From: Clostridia bacterium
GTDB taxonomy: Bacteria > Bacillota > Clostridia > Saccharofermentanales > UBA5734
NCBI GenBank assembly: GCA_009928985.1
Contig: SABL01000011.1
Coordinates: forward strand, 1 to 38,291
Direction of reading: 5' to 3'
Length of the DNA: 38,291 bases
The notes below the pieces were generated by a model. The model was not told the DNA's origin, made no database searches, and was given only the letters and a program-made list of their open reading frames with translations. This document shows positions 23,693 to 31,257 of this stretch, piece after piece. The position numbers and the translations under genes are program-made. Positions within the stretch are counted from its first letter, which is position 1, and each line of letters starts with the position of its first letter.

Positions 23693-24649
23693 ATGACTGA
23701 CAACAACTTCAACACCAGCGGCGCCAACCCGTTCAGCTCCGCCGCACCCGGCCGCGCCCCCAAAGCCAAATCCCCCCTGCGCCACATCAGCCGCGCCGTC
23801 CTGGCCGTCATCATCATCGCCATTCTCCTGGTCGTCTCCGGCTCCCTCTATACCGTCAACGAAGGCGAATACGTCTTCATCACCCAGTTCGGCGCCATCC
23901 AGTCGATCCAGACCGACGCCGGCCTCAACGTCAAAGTCCCCTTCATCCAGGACGTCAACCGCCTCACCAAAAAGCAAATGATCTACAACATCGCGCCCAG
24001 CGAAGTCCTAACGGCCGACAAAAAAGCCATGATCGTCGATAGCTACTCGATCTGGGCGATCGAAGACGTCACCACCTTCATCCGCACCGTCGGCAACATC
24101 GGCGAAATGCAAAAACGCATCGACGCCTCCACCTACAGCGTGATCAAGAACGTCATGGGCAGCCTCGAACAGAGCGCCATCATCGCCGACACCGAAGCCG
24201 GCCGCACCTCGCTCAACAAAACAATCACCGAGCAAGTTGCCGCCCAGCTCAAAGGCTATGGCGTCCACATCCAGACCGTTGAAGTCAAGCGCTTCGACCT
24301 GCCCAGCGATAACGAAGCTGCCGTTTTCAGCCGCATGATCTCCGAACGCGCCCAGATGGCCGCCACTTTCAAAGCCGAGGGCGAATTCGAAGCCGCTAAA
24401 ATCCGCAACGAAACCGACAAGACCGTTGAAATTCTGCTCGGTGAAGCCCGCGCCCAGGCCCAGCGCCTGGTCGGTGAAGGGGAAGAAGAGTACATGGCCA
24501 TCCTCAAGGAACTCTACAACGACCCCGTCAAAGCCGACTTCTACGTCTTTGTCCGCGAACTCGAAGCCGCCAGGAAAGCCCTCGCTGGCGACAAAACCCT
24601 GATCATCGGCCAAAACTCGCCCCTCGTTGACATCCTCAACAACCAGTAA
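23693..24649 (+). CDS. hflC: HflC-like SPFH-domain membrane protein (FtsH protease modulator)
   Basis: This is the second half of the HflKC complex. The 318-residue protein has a membrane helix at about 38-60 and an SPFH domain with YTVNEGEYVFITQFGAIQ, then IDASTYSVIKNVMGSLE. The HflC-type coiled-coil block is RMISERAQMAATFKAEGE. GEARAQAQRLVGEGEEEYMAI follows near the C-terminus. The ATG at 23693 begins one base after the hflK stop and uses a GGGGGTG inside the hflK end. The region around its own stop is a short tandem duplication. The zinc-ribbon membrane protein follows 35 bases later and probably shares the transcript. Confidence 0.92.
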   Translation: MTDNNFNTSGANPFSSAAPGRAPKAKSPLRHISRAVLAVIIIAILLVVSGSLYTVNEGEYVFITQFGAIQSIQTDAGLNVKVPFIQDVNRLTKKQMIYNIAPSEVLTADKKAMIVDSYSIWAIEDVTTFIRTVGNIGEMQKRIDASTYSVIKNVMGSLEQSAIIADTEAGRTSLNKTITEQVAAQLKGYGVHIQTVEVKRFDLPSDNEAAVFSRMISERAQMAATFKAEGEFEAAKIRNETDKTVEILLGEARAQAQRLVGEGEEEYMAILKELYNDPVKADFYVFVRELEAARKALAGDKTLIIGQNSPLVDILNNQ

Positions 24650-24667
24650 CCACCAACCAGTAACCAA
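24640..24667. repeat. 14-bp tandem duplication spanning the hflC stop codon
   Basis: CAACCAGTAACCAC (24640-24653) is followed by CAACCAGTAACCAA (24654-24667), 13 of 14 identical. Both contain TAA, but the 14-base period puts the second out of frame with hflC. Confidence 0.85.
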
Positions 24668-24684
24668 AGGAGCACCCAGCATTC

Positions 24685-25602
24685 ATGGACTGCAAACACC
24701 AGGCCAAATTCTCATTCAAAACTCTTTTTGCCAGAAAGCCCACCTACACGTGTAAAAAATGCGGCGTTGATCTCGAAATGACCACCATGACCCAGTCGAT
24801 CAGCCGCGCCCTCAACAGCATCCTCATCGCAGCCCTGTTCTTCAAAGTCCTCGCCGGCAAACCCGCCGCAGACGTCCCCGGCATGATCCTGAGTTTTGGC
24901 GTGCTCCTTTCCTACATCCTCGTCTACATCATCGCCTACTACTTCCTTATCACCTTCGGCAAATTCGTCGAAAAAGCACCCGCCGCGGTTGACCTCACAA
25001 CCGTGGCCGAGCCGGAATCGGTGCCAGGTTCCGAAAGCGGGACGCGCTCCACCGCCGACCAGGCGGCTGACGCGACAACAACATCACCAGATGGGAATCC
25101 AACTTCCCCAGATGCCATGTCGGACGACGCTCGCGCAGCCCTCGCCAAGGAGCAGCAGGACCTCATCGCCCTTTACAATTCCTACCTGCCAGACGATGAG
25201 AAAAATGCATCCACTGTGAATCAATCCTCGAGCACCACCCCAGGATCCACCCAATCCACGACCCAGGCGACGCCCGATTTACACGACACGTGCATCCACA
25301 TCCCACAGAAAAACTGGAAAAACTACATCCCCAGCCAGTTCAATTTCACCTGCGAAAAATGCGGCCAGCCGATCACTTTTTCCCAGCAGACCAAAAAGCA
25401 CGTCAACCTGATCATCATGGCCATCATCTTCGCGATCCTGATGCCTTCTTTCATGAATACCAGCGTCGGCTGGTTAAAGTACCTCGGCCTGACTACCATT
25501 GCCGTCGCCCTGTCATCCGTCGCCCAATATTATTTCGTCACGAAGAGCAAATACATAATCAATCCGCAGGCCCCCAAATCTGGCCAGTCCCGTCGCCGCT
25601 GA
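24685..25602 (+). CDS. Membrane protein with two internally duplicated CxH...CxxC zinc-ribbon/transmembrane units
   Basis: This 305-residue protein is built from two similar halves. Each starts with a Cys-x-His then CxxC site at identical spacing: C3-x-H5 with C23-x2-C26, and C203-x-H205 with C223-x2-C226. Each half is followed by two membrane helices (about 42-95 and 240-290). A Ser/Thr/Pro-rich linker of about 95 residues joins them, so both metal sites should face the same side, probably the cytoplasm. The half unit resembles the small cxxc_20_cxxc-type zinc-ribbon proteins of Bacillota. The ATG at 24685 follows AAAGGAG. It lies just after hflKC, which suggests a role in membrane protein quality control; that is inference and the function is unknown. 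Confidence 0.75.
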   Translation: MDCKHQAKFSFKTLFARKPTYTCKKCGVDLEMTTMTQSISRALNSILIAALFFKVLAGKPAADVPGMILSFGVLLSYILVYIIAYYFLITFGKFVEKAPAAVDLTTVAEPESVPGSESGTRSTADQAADATTTSPDGNPTSPDAMSDDARAALAKEQQDLIALYNSYLPDDEKNASTVNQSSSTTPGSTQSTTQATPDLHDTCIHIPQKNWKNYIPSQFNFTCEKCGQPITFSQQTKKHVNLIIMAIIFAILMPSFMNTSVGWLKYLGLTTIAVALSSVAQYYFVTKSKYIINPQAPKSGQSRRR

Positions 25603-25629
25603 CCCAGCCGGCTCAGCGTTACAAGCCTC

Positions 25630-27030
25630 ATGCAAACCAGACACCAAACCCCGCCCGCCGACCAGCACAAGGCCAACGCGCAGGACCAATGTCCAGATTC
25701 GCTGCCGCGTCCCGACAGCGACAGGAGACATCGCGCTGCCCGCAGCCTGTCCCTGGCCGTGGCAACCTTCACAACCCTCATACTGGCCCTGTTCATCCTG
25801 AGCGCTTGTTCCACCCGCACCGCCCAATCGATCGTTGACGAAATCCGCGATCCAGTTGAACAGATCCTGACCGACTCATCTTCAGCACTCGAATCTGCCG
25901 CGGAGAACTTCCCCGCCAAAACGACCACCAAGGCATCCACTGACGAACCGACAGCGTCCGACAAGCCCATCCTGGACACCACCCGTGCCATACCCAGCCA
26001 GACGTTTGACGAAATCGTCCTCGCAGCCGTCCTCGATGCCCTCGACCACTACCAGACCAAAGTCATTCTCGATGAAGCCGTCACCCAACACACCTTCACC
26101 GAAGACCAGACCGACGAGCTCATCGAACGCGTCTATGCGCTCTACGACCAGGTTTTCCGCGAAAACGCCCAATACTTCTGGCTCGACGGCTCCGCCCGCA
26201 TCGAATATTCCATCCTCCAGACCCAAACGCCGACTTTCAACGCTATGACTCTGGAAATGGGCTATACCCCCGGCTATGCCGATGCCAGCAGTGACACCCT
26301 GAAAACCCGTCAGACCGCGCTGCACGCCGCAGCCGACCGCGTCGCAGCCCTGGCTTCCAAGGCACCGACCAAGTGGCAGCAACTCCAGATTGTGCACGAC
26401 CATCTGATCCAGAGCACCGTGTACGACACCACCCTGGACCAGACCACCAACAACGCTGCCAGCGCGCTTTTGGACCACCTCACTCTCTGCCAGGGCTACG
26501 CCCAGTCCTTCCAGCTCATCACCCAGAAACTCGGCATCCCTGTCACCCTCATCACCGGTTCCTCCGAAGGCGTGGACCATGCCTGGAACTTGGTCTGGCT
26601 CGACGGCCAGCCCTACCACATCGACGTCACCCACGACGACCCCGTCCCCGACGGCGGCGAAAACGACCAGCCCACCCACATCAACTTCCTCCGCTCTGAT
26701 GCCATGATGCGCCAGACCCACACCTGGAACGCAGACGACTACCCCCGCGCCACCAGCGACGGTGCCCACTATTACCGCCTCCAGGACCTCACCGCCGCTA
26801 CCCTCGACGAACTCGAAGCCCGCATTGCCCATTTCGTCAGCCAGGCCGACTTCAGCGACAGCCAGCCCGACCTCCTCGAAATCCTCTACCTCGGCGACGA
26901 CATCCCCACCAAATCCACCGCCGAAGAACTTCTCATCAACCAGCTCCGCGCCCAGACCAACCTCCGCACCATCACCTACCGCGCCACCATCGACAAAGCC
27001 ATCATCTCCCTCGAAGTCCTCCCGGACTAA
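25630..27030 (+). CDS. Transglutaminase-like domain lipoprotein
   Basis: This 466-residue protein probably acts outside the membrane. The N-terminus has about 38 hydrophilic residues, then a hydrophobic stretch ending in lipobox LSAC with Cys60. The transglutaminase-like core lies at about 250-345 with a plausible Cys-His-Asp triad: Cys287 (TLCQGYAQSFQ), His317 (GVDHAWNLVWL) and Asp332 (HIDVTHDDP). In bacteria such domains often act as cysteine proteases or cross-linkers near the cell wall. The ATG at 25630 has no clear Shine-Dalgarno, so the long N-terminal extension may be wrong, but no better start was seen. It lies 27 bases after the zinc-ribbon protein gene. Confidence 0.82.
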   Translation: MQTRHQTPPADQHKANAQDQCPDSLPRPDSDRRHRAARSLSLAVATFTTLILALFILSACSTRTAQSIVDEIRDPVEQILTDSSSALESAAENFPAKTTTKASTDEPTASDKPILDTTRAIPSQTFDEIVLAAVLDALDHYQTKVILDEAVTQHTFTEDQTDELIERVYALYDQVFRENAQYFWLDGSARIEYSILQTQTPTFNAMTLEMGYTPGYADASSDTLKTRQTALHAAADRVAALASKAPTKWQQLQIVHDHLIQSTVYDTTLDQTTNNAASALLDHLTLCQGYAQSFQLITQKLGIPVTLITGSSEGVDHAWNLVWLDGQPYHIDVTHDDPVPDGGENDQPTHINFLRSDAMMRQTHTWNADDYPRATSDGAHYYRLQDLTAATLDELEARIAHFVSQADFSDSQPDLLEILYLGDDIPTKSTAEELLINQLRAQTNLRTITYRATIDKAIISLEVLPD

Positions 27031-27050
27031 AAAGGGACCACGTCCAATTC
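27029..27050. repeat. Degenerate palindromic repeat before buk
   Basis: TAAAAAGGGACCACGTCCAATTC keeps GGAC-cac-GTCC and the left arm of the family core, but the right T-run is lost. It overlaps the stop of the transglutaminase-like gene and ends just before the buk GGAGG. Confidence 0.55.
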
Positions 27051-27065
27051 TGGAGGCCGAACGCT

Positions 27066-28220
27066 ATGCCCTGGATCTTCACCATCAATCCTGGCTCCAC
27101 CTCCACCAAGACCGCCCTGTTCCATGACACCACCTGCGTGTTCGAGTCCGTCGTGCGCCACGACCACGCTGCCCTGGCCGCGCTGACCACGCTCCAGGAG
27201 CAGCTCCCCCTGCGCCTGACCGCCATCGAGCAGGCCCTCGATGAGGCCATCACCCAGGCCCAGGAGCAGGACTGGCAGCCCGACCCGGACCTCGCCAGCT
27301 ACCCGCCCCTGACCACGCCGCCCACCAGCCCCGCCGACATCGACGCCTTCGTCGGCCGCGGCGGCCTCCTGCGCCCCCTCACCAGCGGCACCTACCTGAT
27401 CAATCTCGACATGCTCGCCGACCTCACCACCAACCGCTATGGCACCCACGCCTCCAATCTCGGTGCTCCGATCGCCCACAGCCTCGCCACCACCCACGGC
27501 AACCACAGCGCCAAGCCAGCCTTCATTGTCGACCCCGTCACCGTCGACGAACTCGAGCCTATCGCCCGCTACACCGGCCTGCCCCAGTTCAAACGGCTCA
27601 GCCGCTTCCACGCCCTCAACCAAAAAGCCATCGCCCGCCGCGCCGCCACCCAGCTCGGCCGCCCCTACGGCGAACTCAACCTGATCATCGCCCACCTCGG
27701 CGGCGGCATCTCCATCGCCGCCCACCGTTGCGGCCGCGTTATCGACGTCAACAACGCCCTCGAAGAAGGGCCCTTTTCCCCAGAACGCGCCGGCACCCTG
27801 CCGACCCTCCAGCTCCTGGACCTTTTCGAGAGCCAGCAATACACCCCCACCCAGATCCGCGCCCTGCTCGTCGGCCGCGGCGGCCTGTTCGCCTATACCG
27901 GCACGACCGATGCCCGCGCCATCGAAGACGCAGCTGCCACCGACCCTGAAAAGCGCCAACTCCTCGACGCCATGGCCTACCAGATCGCCAAAACCATCGG
28001 CGCCATGGCCGTCCCGCTCAAAGGCCAGGTTGACGCCATCATCCTCACCGGCGGCCTCGCCCGCAGCCCCATCCTGACCACCGCCATCTCCGAATCGACC
28101 CAGTTCCTCGCCCCGGTCCTGATCATTCCCGGCGAAGATGAAATGCTCGCCATGGCCGAAGGCGCCTTACGCGTCCTCACCGGCCAGGAAGAACCGAAAA
28201 AATACGAAAGGGAGGCCTGA
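27066..28220 (+). CDS. buk: Butyrate kinase
   Basis: Butyrate kinase converts butyryl phosphate and ADP to butyrate and ATP, the last step of this route to butyrate. The 384-residue ASKHA-fold protein starts MPWIFTINPGSTSTK (phosphate-binding loop at 7-15). It has FVGRGGLLRPLTSGTYLIN, YGTHASNLGAPIAH, LIIAHLGGGISIAAH and ILTGGLARSP, all diagnostic for Buk rather than acetate kinase. The length is slightly above the usual 355-360 because of an insert near residues 55-75. The ATG at 27066 follows GGAGG. ptb begins 3 bases after its stop, so they are co-translated. Order is buk-ptb, the reverse of the ptb-buk order known in Clostridium. Confidence 0.95.
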   Translation: MPWIFTINPGSTSTKTALFHDTTCVFESVVRHDHAALAALTTLQEQLPLRLTAIEQALDEAITQAQEQDWQPDPDLASYPPLTTPPTSPADIDAFVGRGGLLRPLTSGTYLINLDMLADLTTNRYGTHASNLGAPIAHSLATTHGNHSAKPAFIVDPVTVDELEPIARYTGLPQFKRLSRFHALNQKAIARRAATQLGRPYGELNLIIAHLGGGISIAAHRCGRVIDVNNALEEGPFSPERAGTLPTLQLLDLFESQQYTPTQIRALLVGRGGLFAYTGTTDARAIEDAAATDPEKRQLLDAMAYQIAKTIGAMAVPLKGQVDAIILTGGLARSPILTTAISESTQFLAPVLIIPGEDEMLAMAEGALRVLTGQEEPKKYEREA

Positions 28221-28223
28221 GCG

Positions 28224-29129
28224 GTGGAAAATTTCGCCCAACTCGAACAACTCCTCACCGGTCGCGGCCCCGGACGCATCGCCGTCGCCGCTGCCCACGA
28301 CAGCCACGTCCTTGAGTCCGTCCACGGTGTCTGGCAAAAAGGCTACGCCGCGCCCATCCTGATCGGCGACAAAGAGAAAATTTTCGCGATCGCCGACGAG
28401 CTTGAGATCGACGTCTCCCACATGACCATCATCAAGGAGCTCGACGACCGCCGCGCCGCCGAAATGGCCGTCAACCTGGTCAACAACCGTGAAGCCGACG
28501 TGCTGATGAAAGGCGCCCTCCAGACCGCTGACCTACTCAAGGCCGTCCTCGAACGCGACAAAGGCCTGCGCACCAACCGGCTGCTCAGCCACGTCGGCCT
28601 TTATGAAATCAACGGCTACCACAAGCTCCTCTTCATCACCGATGGTGGCATCAACATCGCCCCCGACCTCAAGCAAAAAGCCGACATCGTTACCAACGCC
28701 ATCACCGTCGCCCGCGCCCTCGGCGTCGAAAAACCCAAAATCGCCGTCCTCGCCGCCGTCGAAACCGTCAACCCCGCCATGCAGCCCACCCTCGACGCCG
28801 CCGCCCTCACCCTCATGAGCCAGCGCGGCCAGATCAAAAACTGCATCATCGACGGCCCCCTGGCCATGGACAACGCCATCAACCTCGAAGCCGCCGTCCA
28901 CAAAGGCATCAGCTCCCCCGTCGCCGGCGACGCCGACATCCTCCTCGTCCCCAACATCGAAGCCGGCAACATCCTGGTCAAAGCCCTCATCTTCCTCAGC
29001 AACGCCCGCTCCTGCGGCATCATCACCGGCGCCCGCGTCCCCCTCGTCGTCACCTCCCGAGCCGAAAGCAGCGAAGCCAAATACTACTCCATCCTCCTCG
29101 CCCTCGCCATCCACGACCAAATCTGCTAA
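28224..29129 (+). CDS. ptb: Phosphate butyryltransferase
   Basis: Ptb converts butyryl-CoA and phosphate to butyryl phosphate, feeding butyrate kinase. The 301-residue protein matches the phosphate acetyl/butyryltransferase family: IAVAAAHDSHVLESV, DVLMKGALQTADLLKAVL, LLSHVGLYEINGYHKLLFITDGGINIAPDLKQK (quoted in parts of this run) and IDGPLAMDNAINLEAA. The start is GTG at 28224, behind GGGAGG, 3 bases after buk. The stop is followed at once by a palindromic repeat that could end the transcript. Codons are strongly C-ending. Confidence 0.95.
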   Translation: MENFAQLEQLLTGRGPGRIAVAAAHDSHVLESVHGVWQKGYAAPILIGDKEKIFAIADELEIDVSHMTIIKELDDRRAAEMAVNLVNNREADVLMKGALQTADLLKAVLERDKGLRTNRLLSHVGLYEINGYHKLLFITDGGINIAPDLKQKADIVTNAITVARALGVEKPKIAVLAAVETVNPAMQPTLDAAALTLMSQRGQIKNCIIDGPLAMDNAINLEAAVHKGISSPVAGDADILLVPNIEAGNILVKALIFLSNARSCGIITGARVPLVVTSRAESSEAKYYSILLALAIHDQIC

Positions 29130-29150
29130 AAAAGGGACCCCGTCCCTTTT
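29130..29150. repeat. Palindromic repeat copy directly after the ptb stop
   Basis: AAAAGGGAC (29130-29138) and GTCCCTTTT (29142-29150) form 9-bp arms around CCC, starting right after TAA. The T-run of the right arm makes it a possible terminator for buk-ptb. Confidence 0.88.
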
Positions 29151-29221
29151 CCGGCAAAATCGCCACAAACCAGCCAATTTCTTGTAACCTCATAACCAAA
29201 CCATCGACAAATATCATCATC

Positions 29222-29254
29222 TGCCGAAAATGGGACCCCGTCCCTTTTTCGGCA
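29222..29254. repeat. Palindromic repeat copy upstream of the ilvN RBS
   Basis: TGCCGAAAATGGGAC (29222-29236) and GTCCCTTTTTCGGCA (29240-29254) pair over 15 positions with one mismatch (T-T) around CCC. The ilvN AGGAGG begins 6 bases later. Confidence 0.88.
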
Positions 29255-29271
29255 CAGACCAGGAGGCATTC

Positions 29272-29769
29272 ATGAGCCACATCAAGAAAACCATTCTCTC
29301 AGTCTGGGTAGAAGACAAGCCGGGTGTTCTCTGGCACGTCACCGAGCTGTTCGGCGAGGAGAACTGCAACATCGAGAGCCTTGCCGTCGGCTCAACGGAA
29401 AAGCCCGGCGTCGCCCGGATCACGATCATCGTCAAAGGCGAGCACACAGCCGTCGAAAAAGTCATCGCCCGCCTCAACCGGGTCACCAACCTCGTCCAGG
29501 TCAAGCGCGTTAATGATGCCGAAACCCTCCTGATGGAACTCGGCCTGATCATGGTCGACGCCCCCGACGAGCGTAAAACCGACCTCATCAACCTCGTCAA
29601 CGTCTTCCGCGGCAAAATCATCGACGTCGCCTCCAACTCCATGACCATCGCCGTTTCCGGCAGCCCCGATAAAATCCAGGCCATGACCGACCTCCTGCGC
29701 CCCTACGGCATCCTCGAAATCGTCCGCACCGGCACCATCGCCATGGAAAGAGGGAAGAGGGGCGGCTGA
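29272..29769 (+). CDS. ilvN: Acetolactate synthase small (regulatory) subunit
   Basis: IlvN/IlvH binds valine and controls the catalytic IlvB subunit of branched-chain amino-acid synthesis. The 165-residue protein has an N-terminal ACT domain (LSVWVEDKPGVLWHVTELFG, NIESLAVGSTEKPGVARIT, then KVIARLNRVTNLVQVKRV) and a C-terminal domain (FRGKIIDVASNSMTIAVSG, LLRPYGILEIVRTGTIAMERG). ATG 29272 follows AGGAGG; the frame is open upstream only because it crosses the palindromic repeat. The large subunit ilvB, normally next door, is absent here, so it must be elsewhere in the genome. Confidence 0.94.
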   Translation: MSHIKKTILSVWVEDKPGVLWHVTELFGEENCNIESLAVGSTEKPGVARITIIVKGEHTAVEKVIARLNRVTNLVQVKRVNDAETLLMELGLIMVDAPDERKTDLINLVNVFRGKIIDVASNSMTIAVSGSPDKIQAMTDLLRPYGILEIVRTGTIAMERGKRGG

Positions 29770-29782
29770 AACCGGTAAGAAA

Positions 29783-29812
29783 TATGACCGGAATAGTATA
29801 AAAATGGTCATA
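29783..29812. promoter_or_regulatory. Inverted repeat upstream of the DUF4143 ATPase gene
   Basis: TATGACC (29783-29789) and GGTCATA (29806-29812) are perfect 7-bp arms, with a related direct repeat (AATATGACCGGAA / AATATTGCCGGAA) overlapping. They lie just upstream of the putative -35 and could be an operator. No regulator is known. Confidence 0.35.
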
Positions 29813-29816
29813 AATA

Positions 29817-29845
29817 TTGCCGGAAATGCTAATAAGAGGTAAAAT
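29817..29845 (+). promoter_or_regulatory. Candidate promoter for the DUF4143 ATPase gene
   Basis: TTGCCG (29817-29822), a 17-base spacer and TAAAAT (29840-29845) lie about 80 bases before the ATG at 29924, in an AT-rich gap. Confidence 0.5.
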
Positions 29846-29923
29846 AAATTATCGATTAAAAGAAGCTGAGATACTTTCCACTCGTCCTGCACATTCATGA
29901 GACCCTGCCCAGGAGGAGGTCGA

Positions 29924-31222
29924 ATGATCGAACTGCTCAAGGAAATGATTCTCGACTTTATGGAATATGAGTTTCCGGCCAGTATTTCGCGGCAAATTGA
30001 AATTACACCTGTGCAAGGAAAGCCAACCATCTGCATGGGAGTCAGGCGTAGCGGCAAGTCCACCTACCTTTTCCAGCAAATGCAGCATTTGCTGGGGCAA
30101 GGCATTCCCCGCCAGAATATCCTTTATTTGAATTTCTTCGATGATCGTCTGCACAACCTTCAGCACGATTCACTTAACTTGATCGTTGAGGCCTATTTCA
30201 CTTTGTTTCCGGAAAAGAAGCAAACAGAGACCATCTACTGCTTTTTTGATGAAATTCAAACAATTCGGGGTTGGGAATCCTTCATTGACCGCCTGCAGCG
30301 CACAGAGAAATGCGAAATATTTCTGACAGGATCCTCTGCCCAGATGCTTTCACGTGAAATCGCGACCCAGATGCGCGGCCGTGCATTATCGTGGGAATTA
30401 TTTCCCTTTTCATTCCGAGAATATCTCAGTGCCGAAAAGATCAAATCAGTAGGCCCTTTTTCATCCAAGCAACGATTCACCGTCCAGAAGGCGTTCGAAA
30501 GTTACTGGCGAAGCGGTGGATTTCCTGAAGTCATTCAGATAAACCAGACCTTGAGGATCAAGATTCACCAGGAATACTGGGGCGCCATGCTTTTTCGCGA
30601 CCTGATCGAGCGGCACGACATTTCCCATCCAAAGGCCGTCACGGATCTGGCCCATTGGCTGGCGGATAACATCAGTTGCCTTTACTCGGTGAACAAATTG
30701 ACAGGTTATCTGAAGTCTCTTGGGCACACGGTACCAAAATCTGCAGTTTCCGAATACCTGGAATGGTTTGAAGATGCCTATGTTTTTTTCACCGTCCGCC
30801 TGTTTGATGCCTCGCTTGCTCGTTCAAATGCCAACCCCAAGAAAATTTACTGCATCGATCATGCCCTTGTCACCTCAGTCAGTTCAGGTATCCTGGTTAA
30901 CTCAGGACATCTGCTGGAAAATCTTGTTTTCCTGGCTTTGCGCCGTCAAACACCAGCCATTTTCTACTATAAAACCAAAGCCGGTCGCGAGGTTGATTTT
31001 CTTGCCCAGTTACCTGACCGTTCCAGAAAACTCATCCAAGTCTGCGAAACACTTGCCGATCTAGAGACTCGCAAGAGGGAAGTCTCAGCATTGACAGAGG
31101 CCATGACAGAATTGGAACTATCAGAAGGACTGATCATTACCAAGCAAGAAGAAGAGGTCATCGAAACAGCTTCAGGTGCCATCCGTGTGAAGCCAGCGTG
31201 GCGATATCTTCTGGAAAACTGA
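29924..31222 (+). CDS. AAA-type ATPase with DUF4143 domain
   Basis: This 432-residue protein belongs to the widespread AAA_14/DUF4143 ATPases, which are often single, horizontally mobile genes of unknown function. Walker A is GVRRSGKST at 39-47 and Walker B is YCFFDEIQ (Asp109, Glu110). FLTGSSAQMLSREIATQMRG is the sensor region, followed by LFPFSFREYL. The C-terminal part has FYYKTKAGREVDFLAQL, a nuclease-like motif typical of DUF4143. The ATG at 29924 follows AGGAGGAGGT. Its codon use is less C-biased and its GC lower than flanking genes, which suggests later acquisition. It has its own promoter. Confidence 0.88.
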   Translation: MIELLKEMILDFMEYEFPASISRQIEITPVQGKPTICMGVRRSGKSTYLFQQMQHLLGQGIPRQNILYLNFFDDRLHNLQHDSLNLIVEAYFTLFPEKKQTETIYCFFDEIQTIRGWESFIDRLQRTEKCEIFLTGSSAQMLSREIATQMRGRALSWELFPFSFREYLSAEKIKSVGPFSSKQRFTVQKAFESYWRSGGFPEVIQINQTLRIKIHQEYWGAMLFRDLIERHDISHPKAVTDLAHWLADNISCLYSVNKLTGYLKSLGHTVPKSAVSEYLEWFEDAYVFFTVRLFDASLARSNANPKKIYCIDHALVTSVSSGILVNSGHLLENLVFLALRRQTPAIFYYKTKAGREVDFLAQLPDRSRKLIQVCETLADLETRKREVSALTEAMTELELSEGLIITKQEEEVIETASGAIRVKPAWRYLLEN

Positions 31223-31249
31223 AAAAAACGGACCAAGTCCCTTTTCCTT
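31223..31249. repeat. Degenerate palindromic repeat between convergent genes
   Basis: AAAAAAACGGACC and AGTCCCTTTTCCTT lie in the 35-base gap between the DUF4143 ATPase and the ABC exporter stop. They keep the general A-run/GGAC/GTCC/T-run layout with mismatches. Confidence 0.45.
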
Positions 31250-31257
31250 CTAAACCC

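Noticed and set aside
25882-26832. 316-residue minus-strand Gly/Val-rich frame
   Set aside because: Antisense of the transglutaminase-like gene, explained by strong codon bias.
11305-29254. Repeated palindromes as a CRISPR array
   Set aside because: Copies are kilobases apart, lack regular spacers, and no cas genes are present.
29230-29271. N-terminal extension of IlvN reading MGPRPFFGTDQEAF
   Set aside because: These residues come from reading through the palindromic repeat; AGGAGG before ATG 29272 marks the real start.
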